DNA of 63,415 nt, from the NCBI GenBank assembly GCA_900542015.1, contig UQLY01000016.1, positions 1-63,415 of the forward strand, written 5' to 3'. The notes beneath the pieces are model-generated. The model was not told the origin of the DNA, searched no databases, and saw only the letters and a program-made list of their open reading frames with translations. This DNA comes from an uncultured Lachnospiraceae bacterium (GTDB taxonomy: Bacteria > Bacillota > Clostridia > Lachnospirales > Lachnospiraceae). The translations under genes and the position numbers were made by a program. Below, in pieces: positions 33,108-42,582 of the stretch. How positions within the stretch are numbered: position 1 is the first letter of the stretch; each line of letters opens with the position of its first letter.

Positions 33108-34910
33108 TTACTGTTCTTTTATCTTCGCCGCCAGTTCCTCCAGATACATCCAGCGTTCCATCTTTTCTTCCAGTTCGGCTTCCGCCTTTTCCTTTTCTTC
33201 GGTCAGTTCCTTCAGCTTCACAAAATCCCTTGCAAATTTCAGCATATCCTCATCCGCCCGGGCAATTTTTTCTTCCAAAGACGCAATATCCGCCTCAATG
33301 GTATCGTAATCCTTTTGCTCCTGATAAGTGAATTTCAGTTTCTTCTCCCGTCCTGCGTTCCATTTGACTTTTCCGCTTTCCGCTCCCGCCCCTGTCCTTT
33401 TGCCGGAGGGAGCGCCTGCCTGCTCCTGCCTGCTCTCGGCAAGCAGACGGTTCTGATAATCCGTATAACCGCCCTCGGAGCGGCGCAGTCTGCCGTCTCC
33501 TTCAAAAATAAACAGCCTGCCCACCACTCTGTCCAGGAAATACCTGTCATGGGACACTACAATAACAATTCCCGGGAAACGATCGAGATAGTCTTCTAAA
33601 ATCGTCAGCGTCGTAACATCCAGATCGTTTGTGGGCTCGTCCAAAATCAGTACGTTGGGCGCTCCCATCAGCACCTTGCATAGATAGAGTCTGCGTCTCT
33701 GTCCTCCGGACAGCTTTCCTACAGGACCGTACTGGTCCTCTCCGGCAAACAGAAATTTCTCCAACAGTTTCGCCGCGGAAATCTTACCGTCTTCCGTCTC
33801 CACATATTCCGCCACATCCCGGATATAATCGATTACCTTCTGATCGGGACGCATTTCATCGTCCCCGATTTCCTGGGCAAAATATCCGATCTTTACAGTC
33901 TGTCCGATCTCAACAGTCCCTTCGTCCGGCGCGACTTCCCCCATGATGATTTTCATCAGGGTAGACTTTCCGCAGCCGTTGTGTCCCAGAAATCCCACAC
34001 GGTCGTTTCTCAGAAATAAATAGGTAAAGTCTTTGATCAGCACCTTATCATGATAAGCCTTACTGATATTGTGCAGTTCCACGGTGGTCCGTCCGAGCCT
34101 GCTTTTGACGCTGCCCAGCTCCACCGCATCGTCTTTTACCGCATCCGTCACCCCGCTTAACTGTTCAAACCGTTCCAGACGCGCTTTCTGCTTGGTGGAG
34201 CGCGCTCTTGCGCCTCTCTTGACCCATTCCAGCTCCGTCCGCAAAATGGAATGTCTCTTCCGGTCCGAAGCCGCCGCCATTTCTTCCCGTTCAGCTTTTA
34301 AGGCGAGATACCCTTCATAATTTGCCTCATAGGAATAAATCTTTCCCTTATCCACTTCCACGATTCTGTTGCACACGCTGTCTAAAAAGTACCTGTCATG
34401 GGTAATCATAACGATGGAGCCTTTAAAGCTCTTTAAGGTTTTTTCCAGCCAGTCCGCCATTTCCTGATCCAGGTGGTTCGTCGGTTCATCCAGGATCAGA
34501 ATATCAGCAGGAGCTAAGAGCGTTCTCACCAGAGCAAGCCGCTTTCTCTCGCCGCCTGACAATTCGCCCAGGCTTTGTCCGAAATCTGCGACGCCAAGTC
34601 TGGTAAGCATCGCCTTCGCCTCGCTTTCTTCGTGCTCCGATCCCTGCAGCACGGCTTCCAGCAAGGTCTCCCCGTCCCGGAAAACAGGATTTTGGGGAAG
34701 GTAAGCGATTACCTTCCCCTTTGCACGAATGATCGTCCCCGAATCCGGTTCGTCCGCGCCTACGATCATTTTTAATAACGTGGACTTTCCCGTTCCGTTA
34801 ATTCCCAGCACTCCCGCCTTTTCGCCCTCCTGCAGAAAGAAGGAAGCGTGGTCAAATATTTTCCGTTCTCCGTATGCTTTTGTAATGTCGTCTACGGTAA
34901 TAATATTCAT
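33108..34910 (-). CDS. ABC-F family ATPase, Uup-like
   Basis: A 600-residue tandem ABC protein without membrane parts; ABC-F proteins act on the ribosome. First ATPase: GINGTGKST, LSGGERKRLAL, ILDEPTNHLD. Second: GHNGCGKST, LSGGQRRRLYL, ILDEPTNDLD. A C-terminal coiled coil (last 70 residues, EEKIARADEDML...) matches the Uup subtype. It follows two small genes on the same strand with a 29-bp gap. Confidence 0.93.
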   Translation of the reverse strand: MNIITVDDITKAYGERKIFDHASFFLQEGEKAGVLGINGTGKSTLLKMIVGADEPDSGTIIRAKGKVIAYLPQNPVFRDGETLLEAVLQGSEHEESEAKAMLTRLGVADFGQSLGELSGGERKRLALVRTLLAPADILILDEPTNHLDQEMADWLEKTLKSFKGSIVMITHDRYFLDSVCNRIVEVDKGKIYSYEANYEGYLALKAEREEMAAASDRKRHSILRTELEWVKRGARARSTKQKARLERFEQLSGVTDAVKDDAVELGSVKSRLGRTTVELHNISKAYHDKVLIKDFTYLFLRNDRVGFLGHNGCGKSTLMKIIMGEVAPDEGTVEIGQTVKIGYFAQEIGDDEMRPDQKVIDYIRDVAEYVETEDGKISAAKLLEKFLFAGEDQYGPVGKLSGGQRRRLYLCKVLMGAPNVLILDEPTNDLDVTTLTILEDYLDRFPGIVIVVSHDRYFLDRVVGRLFIFEGDGRLRRSEGGYTDYQNRLLAESRQEQAGAPSGKRTGAGAESGKVKWNAGREKKLKFTYQEQKDYDTIEADIASLEEKIARADEDMLKFARDFVKLKELTEEKEKAEAELEEKMERWMYLEELAAKIKEQ

Positions 34911-34939
34911 GTCTGTGTCCGTCCGGTTTCATTCATTCT

Positions 34940-35275
34940 TTATCCGAGTAAGCCTTTGCTGACCACTTCGCCCCATTCTTCCTTCCGGCTCTCGTACTGC
35001 TGTGAGATCCACGCGGCAAGCTCCTCTTTTCCTTCATTGGAATACGGAAACTCTTTGGAAATGATTTTCTCCGGCGGCGTTTTGGCAAAGCATTTCGGTC
35101 CCGGCCACACATAGGCGATCAACGTCGCGTTCATCTTTTCTTCCACAGGCGCGAATTTCACATGCTTCATCGGATTGCGGTTGACTCTGTAATTCATGCC
35201 TCCCACGCTCCCGTAAAACGCCTCTCCGTATTCATAATGCTCCAGCAAATATAAATCCTTACTCTCTACTACCAT
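34940..35275 (-). CDS. Small conserved hypothetical protein
   Basis: A 111-residue soluble protein (YGEAFYGSVGGMNYRV, AYVWPGPKCF). The ATG at 35275 has GAGGA about 6 nt upstream and overlaps the DUF4349 gene by 17 bp, so coupled translation is likely. Seems widespread in Clostridia but with no known function; I do not recognise a fold. Confidence 0.6.
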   Translation of the reverse strand: MVVESKDLYLLEHYEYGEAFYGSVGGMNYRVNRNPMKHVKFAPVEEKMNATLIAYVWPGPKCFAKTPPEKIISKEFPYSNEGKEELAAWISQQYESRKEEWGEVVSKGLLG

Positions 35276-36296
35276 TTTCTTCCTCTGTCTTGACACCGCC
35301 GTCCGAGAGTTGCACCGGCTCTCCCTGCTTCTTAAGCTTTCTTTCTTTTTTATTCTTCCGGCTTCTGATAATTCCCTTAACAATCATGACTGCGGCGAAA
35401 ATCACAATCCCCCAGAAGATCAGGTAAGGCAGTCTGATAATCAGCCCGATTCCGAAATTTGACAAGCCGTGTCCCAGATTGGAAAGGCTTTCCACAAAGC
35501 CTGTGGTCATCTTTTCCCATACATTCTGTTCCTTTACGGGCGTCAGTTTTTTGACCTCGTTGATATTCAGATAAACCGTACTGTAGGAAACCTGATTGTC
35601 ATAGGTCCGAAGCTGCGCCTCCATGCTCTCAATCTGGTAACGCACTTCCGATAGTCTGCTTTCCAGTGTAATGATATCCTCAATGCTTTCCGCCTGTTCC
35701 ATCAGCTCCAGCAGACGATCCTGTTCCGCCTGTAATGCCTTTTTATGGCTTTCTAAGTCCACATATTGGAGAGTAATGTCCGTTACGCTGTCATTGCGGG
35801 AAATTACATTGGATTCCTCCGATACGGCGGATAAAAAAGCGTTCAGATTTTCTGCGGGAATCCTGATCGTCAGACTTGCATCCCTGTCGGTATTTCCATA
35901 AAAACTGCTGCCGTTATAAGTATAGCTGTTCTCGATATAGCCGCCGAGCGCGTCGGTCTTTGCCTCTATAGTATCCAGAAGCTCCTCGAAGGTCTCGGTT
36001 TCTACCTGCATATCCACATTCTTAATCAGCTTCCGTTCCGTCGTCTGCGCGCTTTCGCCGACCTGCGTTTCCTGCGGGGCGCTTTCGCTCGTTACGGCAG
36101 CCTCATCGGCAGCCGCTTCCACGGCAGTCTCTTCCCCCATTGTATAAATATCGTCTGTGGCATAACCTCCGCCTGCGTCATATGCCTCCGACGCCTCCTC
36201 TGTCGCCTTCGCGTTATCTGCAGAACCGCACCCGGCAAGGATTAACGCCGTAACCAAAAGCGCCGTAACCAGTTTCCGTTTACCCATTTTTTTCAT
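35259..36296 (-). CDS. DUF4349 lipoprotein
   Basis: A 345-residue membrane-anchored protein: signal peptide with lipobox LAGC, an Ala/Glu-rich linker, a DUF4349 domain (about residues 85-290) containing a long coiled coil (ESHKKALQAEQDRLLELMEQ region), a C-terminal membrane helix and a Lys-rich cytosolic tail. ATG 36296 with GGAGG 7 nt upstream. DUF4349 has no settled role; a surface or envelope function is likely. Confidence 0.82.
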   Translation of the reverse strand: MKKMGKRKLVTALLVTALILAGCGSADNAKATEEASEAYDAGGGYATDDIYTMGEETAVEAAADEAAVTSESAPQETQVGESAQTTERKLIKNVDMQVETETFEELLDTIEAKTDALGGYIENSYTYNGSSFYGNTDRDASLTIRIPAENLNAFLSAVSEESNVISRNDSVTDITLQYVDLESHKKALQAEQDRLLELMEQAESIEDIITLESRLSEVRYQIESMEAQLRTYDNQVSYSTVYLNINEVKKLTPVKEQNVWEKMTTGFVESLSNLGHGLSNFGIGLIIRLPYLIFWGIVIFAAVMIVKGIIRSRKNKKERKLKKQGEPVQLSDGGVKTEEENGSRE

Positions 36297-36388
36297 ATCC
36301 ATTCCTCCCTTGTTCATACCCGCGCCGCGCACAGGTAGTTTCCTTTTATCATAGATACGTTCCGGGAACCGTGAATTTATGGATTTTT

Positions 36389-38077
36389 TTAACGGTAAAT
36401 CCTTCTTTCAAATTCTTCGATCCGCATGGGCGTCGCATACAAAAATCCCTGTGCCACATCGCATTTTGCCTGAATGAGGAAATCTCTTTGTTTCTCGGTC
36501 TCCACGCCTTCCGCCAGCACCTTCATATTCATCTTTTTTGCCATATCGATGATATTTTCTATCATCGCTTTGTTTTTAAAGCCTTCCTCGCCGTCCATTT
36601 CCGCAATAATCTGTCTGTCCAGCTTCAGCACATCCACATCCAGATCCTTGATCATATTCATGGACGAAAATCCCAGACCGAAATTGTCAATGGAGGTCGT
36701 CAGCCCGTTTTTCTTTAATTCCTTAAAAATCTCCGCCATATCGGAATACTCTCTGTAATCCATGGTTTCCGTCAGCTCAATCTCTATGTATTTGGGGTCG
36801 ACCTGATATTCATTCAAAATTTCCATAATATCGCTTACAAGCGTTTTGCTGTGAAGGTTCCAGCTTGACAAATTGACAGAAATCCTTACCGGTTCCTTGC
36901 CCCGTTTCTTCCAGTTGGCAATGAGGCTGCACACCTGCCGCAGTATCTCAAAGTCCAGCATACAGACGGCTCCGTCCTTTTCCAGCATCGGAATGAACCA
37001 CTCCGGGTCAATGACCTTTCCCTGATATTTCCATCTTGCCAGAGCCTCCGCTCCGCAAATGCTGTTGTCCTTTAAATCCATTTTAGGCTGAAGATAAGTG
37101 ATAAACTTACCGTCCGTCATATTTTCCACAAATTCCTGCGCGACTTTTTTCTCATACAAAATCCGCTCCGACAATTCGGGCGTATAGTAGACATATTCTT
37201 TCTGGTACACCTGCTTCGCCGCCTGGATCGCCGTGGAAATCGCCGTCATGACCTCGTTCATTTTGGTCACGCTTTCATCAATTTCATAAATGCCGCAAAC
37301 AGCACTCAGGTTCATCTGCTTTTTCCCGGAGGAAGTCTCCACATCCACCACAATATCCCGCAGATACTGCAAAAACGCCTTGGTTCTGTCCCGCCTGATC
37401 AGCGCTACATAATTGTCCCCGCCAAGCCTTGCGATCATCTCGTCCTCTATCAGAAAATCGCAAACCTGATGGGCATATTGGATCATAACGTTGTCGCCGC
37501 TCTGGTAATCCACCATCCGGTTAATATATTTGAAGTTTCTGACATTGAAATAAAAAGCGTCGTACCTTGACAGCTTCCCGACGGAAATCAGCCTGTTGCC
37601 GTGTGCATAAAAAGTCGTCAGATTCGGAATCCCCGTCAGCCCGTCCTCCCGCATGGCACGGCTGAACAGCGTCCCCAATCTGGCTCTTCCGATAAAGATA
37701 TAAAGCTGTCTTGACACAAATTCCAGCTCGTCTTTTTCTTTTTTCGTATATTCATGTCCCTTGGGCGCATAAAGATCAAAGCTTGTTTCCCCGCCGAGCT
37801 CCGTTTCAAATTTAAAATGAAGATCCGGTTTTTTCCCGGTCTCGCCCTTTTGGTAAAGAACCTTTCTTCTCTTCTCGCCGTTTGACCGCATTCTGTTTGC
37901 CGACGCATTGATCTTTACTTCGATTTTTCCGATCGGAATATCCCCCGTCAAATGTTCCACGGCTCTGCCTGCCGAATCCAGACATCTCTTCGTATCGATG
38001 GGCGCATCTGAAAGCGTCTGAAAAAACGCTGAAAATGCAGGGCTTACCATGTAGTCATTTTCCTTTTTCTCCTCCAT
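36389..38077 (-). CDS. GGDEF-EAL protein with altered catalytic motifs
   Basis: A 562-residue cyclic-di-GMP-type protein. N-terminal sensor-like part, GGDEF domain with the active motif as GGDNY (about 222-226), then an EAL domain with AEALARW, SVNLSSWNL, EIELTETMDY and LAEGVETE. The DDFG motif reads DNFG, losing one metal-binding Asp. The cyclase is probably dead; phosphodiesterase activity is doubtful, so it may act as a c-di-GMP sensor. Soluble, monocistronic. ATG 38077 after GGGGG. Confidence 0.85.
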   Translation of the reverse strand: MEEKKENDYMVSPAFSAFFQTLSDAPIDTKRCLDSAGRAVEHLTGDIPIGKIEVKINASANRMRSNGEKRRKVLYQKGETGKKPDLHFKFETELGGETSFDLYAPKGHEYTKKEKDELEFVSRQLYIFIGRARLGTLFSRAMREDGLTGIPNLTTFYAHGNRLISVGKLSRYDAFYFNVRNFKYINRMVDYQSGDNVMIQYAHQVCDFLIEDEMIARLGGDNYVALIRRDRTKAFLQYLRDIVVDVETSSGKKQMNLSAVCGIYEIDESVTKMNEVMTAISTAIQAAKQVYQKEYVYYTPELSERILYEKKVAQEFVENMTDGKFITYLQPKMDLKDNSICGAEALARWKYQGKVIDPEWFIPMLEKDGAVCMLDFEILRQVCSLIANWKKRGKEPVRISVNLSSWNLHSKTLVSDIMEILNEYQVDPKYIEIELTETMDYREYSDMAEIFKELKKNGLTTSIDNFGLGFSSMNMIKDLDVDVLKLDRQIIAEMDGEEGFKNKAMIENIIDMAKKMNMKVLAEGVETEKQRDFLIQAKCDVAQGFLYATPMRIEEFERRIYR

Positions 38078-38149
38078 ACCCAATACCCCCTTTATCCTGC
38101 TATCATATGAATAGGAATACTTATATCATAGCATAAAACAGCCGGAATG

Positions 38150-39145
38150 TCATTGTCTGTTTTCCCGCCACAACCGTTCTCTTTCTTCCCATTTCTCCAA
38201 TTCCGCCCGGTATATTGCAATATTTTCAGCGTCCAATTCCATAAGTCTGTTTAAATCCCTGATCGCTCTGTTCCTTTTATAAAACGGCGCAATCTGCGCC
38301 CTCGCGCGTAACAGCATGACGTCCGTGGGTTTTTCATAGGGTATCACAACCGGCTCGTAGGTCGCCTTATCCAGATACCCCCACCCGTTTCCGCGGCGCA
38401 GCCACCAGGCACAAAAACCGGCAAGGATATGTAAGCGCTGGCATACTGCATCGCGTTCCGATTGTTGAACGGAAAAACAATTCCGCATAACGATATCAAT
38501 AATCTCTTTTGGATTTTTGTCCTCAAATTGAAACTCTTTAATTCCCTGCTCATTGATCAGATTTTCTATATAAGTATCAGAAAATGCTGACGGCAGGCAA
38601 TCAATCATTGGATATTCTTCCGTTTCCCCTTCCCGGGGCGGAAGTTTGCGGCATAAAATCTCAGAAAGCGCCGGAAACTCCTCCTTCTCTTCCCTAAAAG
38701 CCCGGGGTTCCGGATACGCAAAGCCAAGGCTTTCCAAAAAATCCACCATCTGCCATACATCGCCATAGGGATACTCATCCCCGCTGTATGCAAAAATATC
38801 CTCGTCACCGTTTATCATCGGCTCTGTCCAATGAACCAGATAGCGCTCTATTTTTTCTCTGTCCTTTTCAAACAGACCGGAAAGCAACGCCACATCCGCC
38901 GTATATTGACAAATCAGGTCGTCTCCCTTTTCAAAATATTCCGGAAGCGTACAAAATTCATCCGCTGCACACCCGTTCTCATACAGCGTATATCCCCAAT
39001 AATCCCCATCATAGATATATGCGGACAATACAGGAATATCCTGCGCTAAAGAAATTGCCATCGCCTTTTCTTCCGCCTGATCCCCCTCCAGTATCTGAAA
39101 TTCATTTTCACCCTTTACAGCGATTCCGCCTACAAATACGCCCAT
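38150..39145 (-). CDS. Conserved hypothetical protein
   Basis: A 331-residue acidic soluble protein rich in Trp and Tyr (DGDYWGYTLYENG, YPYGDVWQMVDFLESLG) with a helical C-terminus (LNRLMELDAENIAIY). No signal peptide, membrane segment or known catalytic motif. It stands between a c-di-GMP protein and an acetyltransferase. I do not recognise the family. Confidence 0.6.
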   Translation of the reverse strand: MGVFVGGIAVKGENEFQILEGDQAEEKAMAISLAQDIPVLSAYIYDGDYWGYTLYENGCAADEFCTLPEYFEKGDDLICQYTADVALLSGLFEKDREKIERYLVHWTEPMINGDEDIFAYSGDEYPYGDVWQMVDFLESLGFAYPEPRAFREEKEEFPALSEILCRKLPPREGETEEYPMIDCLPSAFSDTYIENLINEQGIKEFQFEDKNPKEIIDIVMRNCFSVQQSERDAVCQRLHILAGFCAWWLRRGNGWGYLDKATYEPVVIPYEKPTDVMLLRARAQIAPFYKRNRAIRDLNRLMELDAENIAIYRAELEKWEERERLWRENRQ

Positions 39146-39182
39146 TGCCTAACCCTCTCAAATCCCGTTTCATTTTTCCTAT

Positions 39183-39695
39183 TCACAAAACGATCTTATA
39201 CACATCCGCCTGCTGCCCTTCAAATTCAAAACTCCGTTCATAAACTCCGCCATTCCTTGTGATGACCTTGATCGAAGGAAGGTTATCCCTTTCAACGGAC
39301 AGATGCAGTTCTCTAAGCCCTGCGTTCCCGGCAACTTCCAATAACAAATGAAGCATTTGCGTAGCATACCCTTTTTTTCTTTCAGTCGGTCGAACGCTAT
39401 AGCCGCAATTTCCCAAATCCTTCAAAAACGCATTCAACGTATGCCGAAGGTCGATGATCCCAATCACGCGATCCGCTTCATCAACGGCAAAAAAAGTATC
39501 CGTAACCACCCAATCGGGATTTACGGTTTCCTTATCGGTATTATCTGTTACTGACAAAAGCCAGTCTTCATAACGATCGGCTTTATCCAGCAATTCACTG
39601 CCATTGATTATCATTTCATCATGATCAAAAAATTCCTGCCTGAAATCCATGGCTTTTTCTTTCCATTCTTTGGCAGGTCTGACTAATCGAATCAT
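39183..39695 (-). CDS. GNAT family N-acetyltransferase
   Basis: A 170-residue GNAT. The acetyl-CoA motif is YSVRPTERKKGYATQML (R/Q-x-x-G-x-A/G), and a late NGGVYERSF segment is typical. GGGAGG precedes the ATG. Last chromosomal gene before the prophage. Substrate unknown. Confidence 0.85.
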   Translation of the reverse strand: MIRLVRPAKEWKEKAMDFRQEFFDHDEMIINGSELLDKADRYEDWLLSVTDNTDKETVNPDWVVTDTFFAVDEADRVIGIIDLRHTLNAFLKDLGNCGYSVRPTERKKGYATQMLHLLLEVAGNAGLRELHLSVERDNLPSIKVITRNGGVYERSFEFEGQQADVYKIVL

Positions 39696-39770
39696 TTATT
39701 TATTCCTCCCTCTATGTGTTGTACCAAGCATACTATGTTTGACGGCAAATTTCAACGATCCCCTACTGCA

Positions 39771-39804
39771 AAAAAATAAAGCCTTGAATACTCAAGACTT
39801 TTTA
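39771..39804. terminator. tRNA-linked terminator at the prophage junction
   Basis: GCCTTGA/TCAAGAC hairpin flanked by A7 and T5, so usable on both strands. On the minus strand it follows the tRNA 3' fragment, as a tRNA terminator would. Confidence 0.65.
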
Positions 39805-39808
39805 AAAT

Positions 39809-39830
39809 AGCGAGAGGGGGATTCGAACCC
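39809..39830 (-). other. Prophage attachment site: tRNA 3' fragment
   Basis: Minus-strand GGGTTCGAATCCCCCTCTCGCTA is the T-loop and acceptor 3' end of a tRNA; the acceptor strand CTCTCGC fits tRNA-Leu (GCGAGAG). No D arm or anticodon follows upstream: homology stops and phage-like AT-rich DNA begins. This is the mark of tyrosine-integrase insertion into a tRNA 3' end, with the rebuilt tRNA expected at the far end beyond the window. Confidence 0.8.
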
Positions 39831-39965
39831 GAAAACGTCAGAAACAGCAAAGATCACATATTTTGCAGGTCAGAAGAAAAGTCCAGTATTTATGCCGTTT
39901 TTTCAATATCATAATTTTATTTTTAATTATCAAAATATATTTTAAAACTCTAAAAAAAGCGTGTT

Positions 39966-39987
39966 ATGCAACACGAAATGCAACACG
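39966..39987. repeat. Tandem arm-type repeat near the attachment site
   Basis: ATGCAACACG occurs twice with a 12-bp period (39966-39975, 39978-39987) and a GTGTT just upstream makes a dyad. Its position 150 bp from the core suits integrase arm-binding sites. The rest of 39,831-40,082 is AT-rich and shows no gene. Confidence 0.4.
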
Positions 39988-40046
39988 GATCATGTAACAA
40001 TTTGCATCAGCAAAATTATTTATAATACATTTTAAAAATTTAATAA

Positions 40047-40074
40047 AGGGTATCCCAGATCTTTAGGATACCCT
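40047..40074 (-). terminator. Terminator of the prophage late operon
   Basis: AGGGTATCC and GGATACCCT pair around a short loop, followed on the minus strand by TTTATTAAATTTTT. Directly after the endolysin stop. Confidence 0.75.
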
Positions 40075-40082
40075 AATCTACT

Positions 40083-40925
40083 TTAAATGTATTTTAATAA
40101 CTTTCCATCCTGTAATAATTCCAACATTTCCATATTCTGTGCTGCGGTCCCCGAGTAATTTGTGATCCCATTCGCAATGGCGATTTTCTTCCTATTGTTA
40201 TAGGAGCTGTCCACTCCGATCTTGTTTAAGCTGTCGATCAGGGTAAATTCCGGTGTATCATAATACTGCGGATCTACCTTTACAGCGCCGCATCCCTCAT
40301 ATCTGATATTCAGATCCACATTCCCGTTTATACCGGGGACCCGTCCGCGCGATGTATACTGCCAACCATTCAGTACCGATGCCGATCCTGCTGCCACAGC
40401 GGGCTTTTTGCTTTCGTCCGGCAGGGTCCCAAACTGCATTACCGTATCTCCCGCATAATATCTCGCCAACCACAGCCTGTCGTCAATCCGGGCACCGTCA
40501 AACTGGTTTTCATACGCGTACTTGCCCATATACAGACCGAAGCCATAGCCGGAGTTAAGAACAATTTCCTTGAAGTTGTCAAAAATTTCCCACACGGCTT
40601 TTTTACCTAAAGCAAGCTGTTTGTCATATTCGATGTCCGCCCAGATTATGGTATCTTTGGAAGGAGCAATTCCATATTGTTTTAGTACCTCAATAACCCG
40701 CTTTGCTTCGTCCTTTGCCGCCGAGTTTGTAAGGGCATACATATATTTGTAAAATTCCATGGGCATGTTATTCTCCAAACAGCCTTTAATATTTGACGCA
40801 AGCTGTTTGTCCGGGGTCCCGCTGCCCCTGGTGCTCCGAAGGATGGCGAACCCTACGCCTGCGGCTTTTACCTTTTTCCAGTCAATATACCCTTGATTGT
40901 CCGATACGTCAATTCCTAATTTCAT
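40083..40925 (-). CDS. Endolysin, GH25 lysozyme
   Basis: A 280-residue phage muramidase. GH25 barrel (residues 1-200): GIDVSDNQGYIDW at the start and WADIEYDK with the catalytic D-x-E. The C-terminal 60 residues (DSLNKIGVDSSYNNRKKIAI ...) form a putative wall-binding module. No signal peptide, so export relies on the holin. ATG 40925 with GGAGG upstream overlaps the holin gene by 4 bp; an in-frame extension to 41162 is spurious. Confidence 0.93.
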   Translation of the reverse strand: MKLGIDVSDNQGYIDWKKVKAAGVGFAILRSTRGSGTPDKQLASNIKGCLENNMPMEFYKYMYALTNSAAKDEAKRVIEVLKQYGIAPSKDTIIWADIEYDKQLALGKKAVWEIFDNFKEIVLNSGYGFGLYMGKYAYENQFDGARIDDRLWLARYYAGDTVMQFGTLPDESKKPAVAAGSASVLNGWQYTSRGRVPGINGNVDLNIRYEGCGAVKVDPQYYDTPEFTLIDSLNKIGVDSSYNNRKKIAIANGITNYSGTAAQNMEMLELLQDGKLLKYI

Positions 40926-41176
40926 CTGCTTTCCTCCTTTTTGTCTTTTCCACTCTGTTGCACCGGCGCAACTTCCGGAAGCCCTGCAATGGAAGTCAAT
41001 ACAGAGAACACACCCGCCACAACGGATATCGAAACCACGTTGATCCAGTTTACTTCCGTTACGGCTTGTCCCACTGTCAGCATCGACACCGCGGTCTGCG
41101 CCATTGTTTTCGCCGCGCGGATGCCTGCCGCCTTCGCCCATTGCTTTGCCTGTTCTTTCCATTCTGTGTTTTTCAT
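40922..41176 (-). CDS. Phage holin
   Basis: An 84-residue protein with one or two hydrophobic segments (SISVVAGVFSVLTSIAGL and a weaker one upstream) and a charged C-terminal tail, as in the phi-LC3-type holins. Directly precedes the endolysin with a 4-bp overlap. Opens the membrane for lysin release. Confidence 0.85.
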   Translation of the reverse strand: MKNTEWKEQAKQWAKAAGIRAAKTMAQTAVSMLTVGQAVTEVNWINVVSISVVAGVFSVLTSIAGLPEVAPVQQSGKDKKEESR

Positions 41177-41178
41177 AC

Positions 41179-41451
41179 TCAGTTCCTCTCTTTCTCCAGA
41201 TCTTCGATCCGGTGGTTTGCCACTTTTATTTTTTCTTCCTGCAGCGCCGTCAGCTCTTCCAGCTTATAGGTGCGGTCTATTAAGTTGTTGTGCTTTTCCA
41301 CCCGTTTTGTCAGGGCATCCAGCTTGTACTCAATCAATGCGATTGTCTCTTCATACTGCATTCGCGCCGCCCGTTTTTGTGCCATGTTGTTTATCATGCA
41401 GACTGCCAACGCGACAAATCCCGAAATTGCGCTTGAAATAATCGTTTCCAT
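41179..41451 (-). CDS. Small membrane-anchored phage protein (lysis cassette)
   Basis: A 90-residue protein: one N-terminal helix (AISGFVALAVCMINNM) then a long coiled coil (LIEYKLDALTKRVEKHNNLI). Resembles XhlA/hemolysin-like lysis accessory proteins by layout. It lies between the receptor-binding protein and holin genes. Confidence 0.7.
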   Translation of the reverse strand: METIISSAISGFVALAVCMINNMAQKRAARMQYEETIALIEYKLDALTKRVEKHNNLIDRTYKLEELTALQEEKIKVANHRIEDLEKERN

Positions 41452-41481
41452 TTGCTTTCCTTTCTGTTTTCCACATAGTTT

Positions 41482-42582
41482 TTATTCTACGCGCTCCCAG
41501 ATGTAAACAGCCCTATATGGAGGCATGTTGTTATGCGCCTGGTTTCCGCCGGCGGGTGTCGACTGAAATTGTGTTGTCATTTTCCCGGTCGTAGGCGCGT
41601 ACTGCATTGTCCCGCTTTCTGAACCATTAAGCCAAATGTTAACATTATGCGTATGACTGGGCATTTCGTTTACTGTCAGCCGATGAGTAGCTTCGCCGCC
41701 CGTACTGCCAATTTCATATGCCTCAGATGCGCCAAGCAAAAATTTTTCTTCGATTTTGCTCCAGCTTTTACCCCCATAGAAGGACTTAACCTTCTCTTCG
41801 GTATCCAGTGTTGCCGAATAAATTATCATTCCAATATAGGAATTTTCTTTTTTTAGGAGGCTGTTTATGGCATTTACCAAGCTGGTCTTGGTCTGTGTTT
41901 CCAACTGCGACAAATCTCCAATCTGATTCTGCAGATTTCCGGCGGCATCTTCCGAAAGCTGCCCTTTTATGCTTTCATACCATTCTATAAACTCTGCCTG
42001 ACTGACGCTTTGAAATTCTTCAAGATCAGCTTGTACCTGCTGGTAAAGAGTCGTTGTGTCAAACTGGCTTATGGAAGACATGACTCCGCACCTTGCAGCC
42101 TCATATCTGGTATCCGTTATGCGCTGATTTGACAGAGCCGTTGAATTTTTGGCAATAAACAAATCCGCAAGCCCTATCTCCCATATGGACTCTGTTCGTG
42201 TAAGCGTTGGTCTGACCGGACTTGTAGCGGGCGTCCCCTCCAGGATATAAAAATCACAGATACGCTCGGAGTCGTTGTCGTTTAGACGGAGCACGACCGT
42301 ATCAATCCTGTCATAATTTGCATTGGAAGCCTGTACCGCAAGAGTGCGCTGTGACTCTTCCAATTTCAGGCAGCCGCTACAAATTGCAAATCCGGGGTAT
42401 ACGATTACATTCATACCCGTACCGGCAACTACCTGCATATTGGTAGACGGATTAGGAAGAATACCGTCCGAAAAGAGTTTTGAAATCAACTGCCTAAGCG
42501 GAGCGGACGACACCGCCCGGTCATATACCGGCGTTCCGTCACTTTCAAAAGTTACATGCGAATCAATTGGATATCCTATCAT
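41482..42582 (-). CDS. Tail fibre / receptor-binding protein with collar-like C-terminus
   Basis: A 366-residue virion protein. N-terminal half attaches to the tail tip (YPGFAICSGCLKLEESQRTL is DUF-like in tail fibres), a helical middle (QADLEEFQSVSQAEFIEWYE), and a C-terminal domain with HRLTVNEMPSHTHNVN and NNMPPYRAVYIWERV, typical of phage tail-collar/receptor domains. Overlaps the upstream gene by 4 bp. Likely sets host range. Confidence 0.85.
   Translation of the reverse strand: MIGYPIDSHVTFESDGTPVYDRAVSSAPLRQLISKLFSDGILPNPSTNMQVVAGTGMNVIVYPGFAICSGCLKLEESQRTLAVQASNANYDRIDTVVLRLNDNDSERICDFYILEGTPATSPVRPTLTRTESIWEIGLADLFIAKNSTALSNQRITDTRYEAARCGVMSSISQFDTTTLYQQVQADLEEFQSVSQAEFIEWYESIKGQLSEDAAGNLQNQIGDLSQLETQTKTSLVNAINSLLKKENSYIGMIIYSATLDTEEKVKSFYGGKSWSKIEEKFLLGASEAYEIGSTGGEATHRLTVNEMPSHTHNVNIWLNGSESGTMQYAPTTGKMTTQFQSTPAGGNQAHNNMPPYRAVYIWERVE

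Noticed and set aside
40083..41162. Endolysin extended to 41162
   Set aside because: The extra N-terminus is Arg/Gly-rich shadow of the holin gene; ATG 40925 with GGAGG and the GH25 start decide it.
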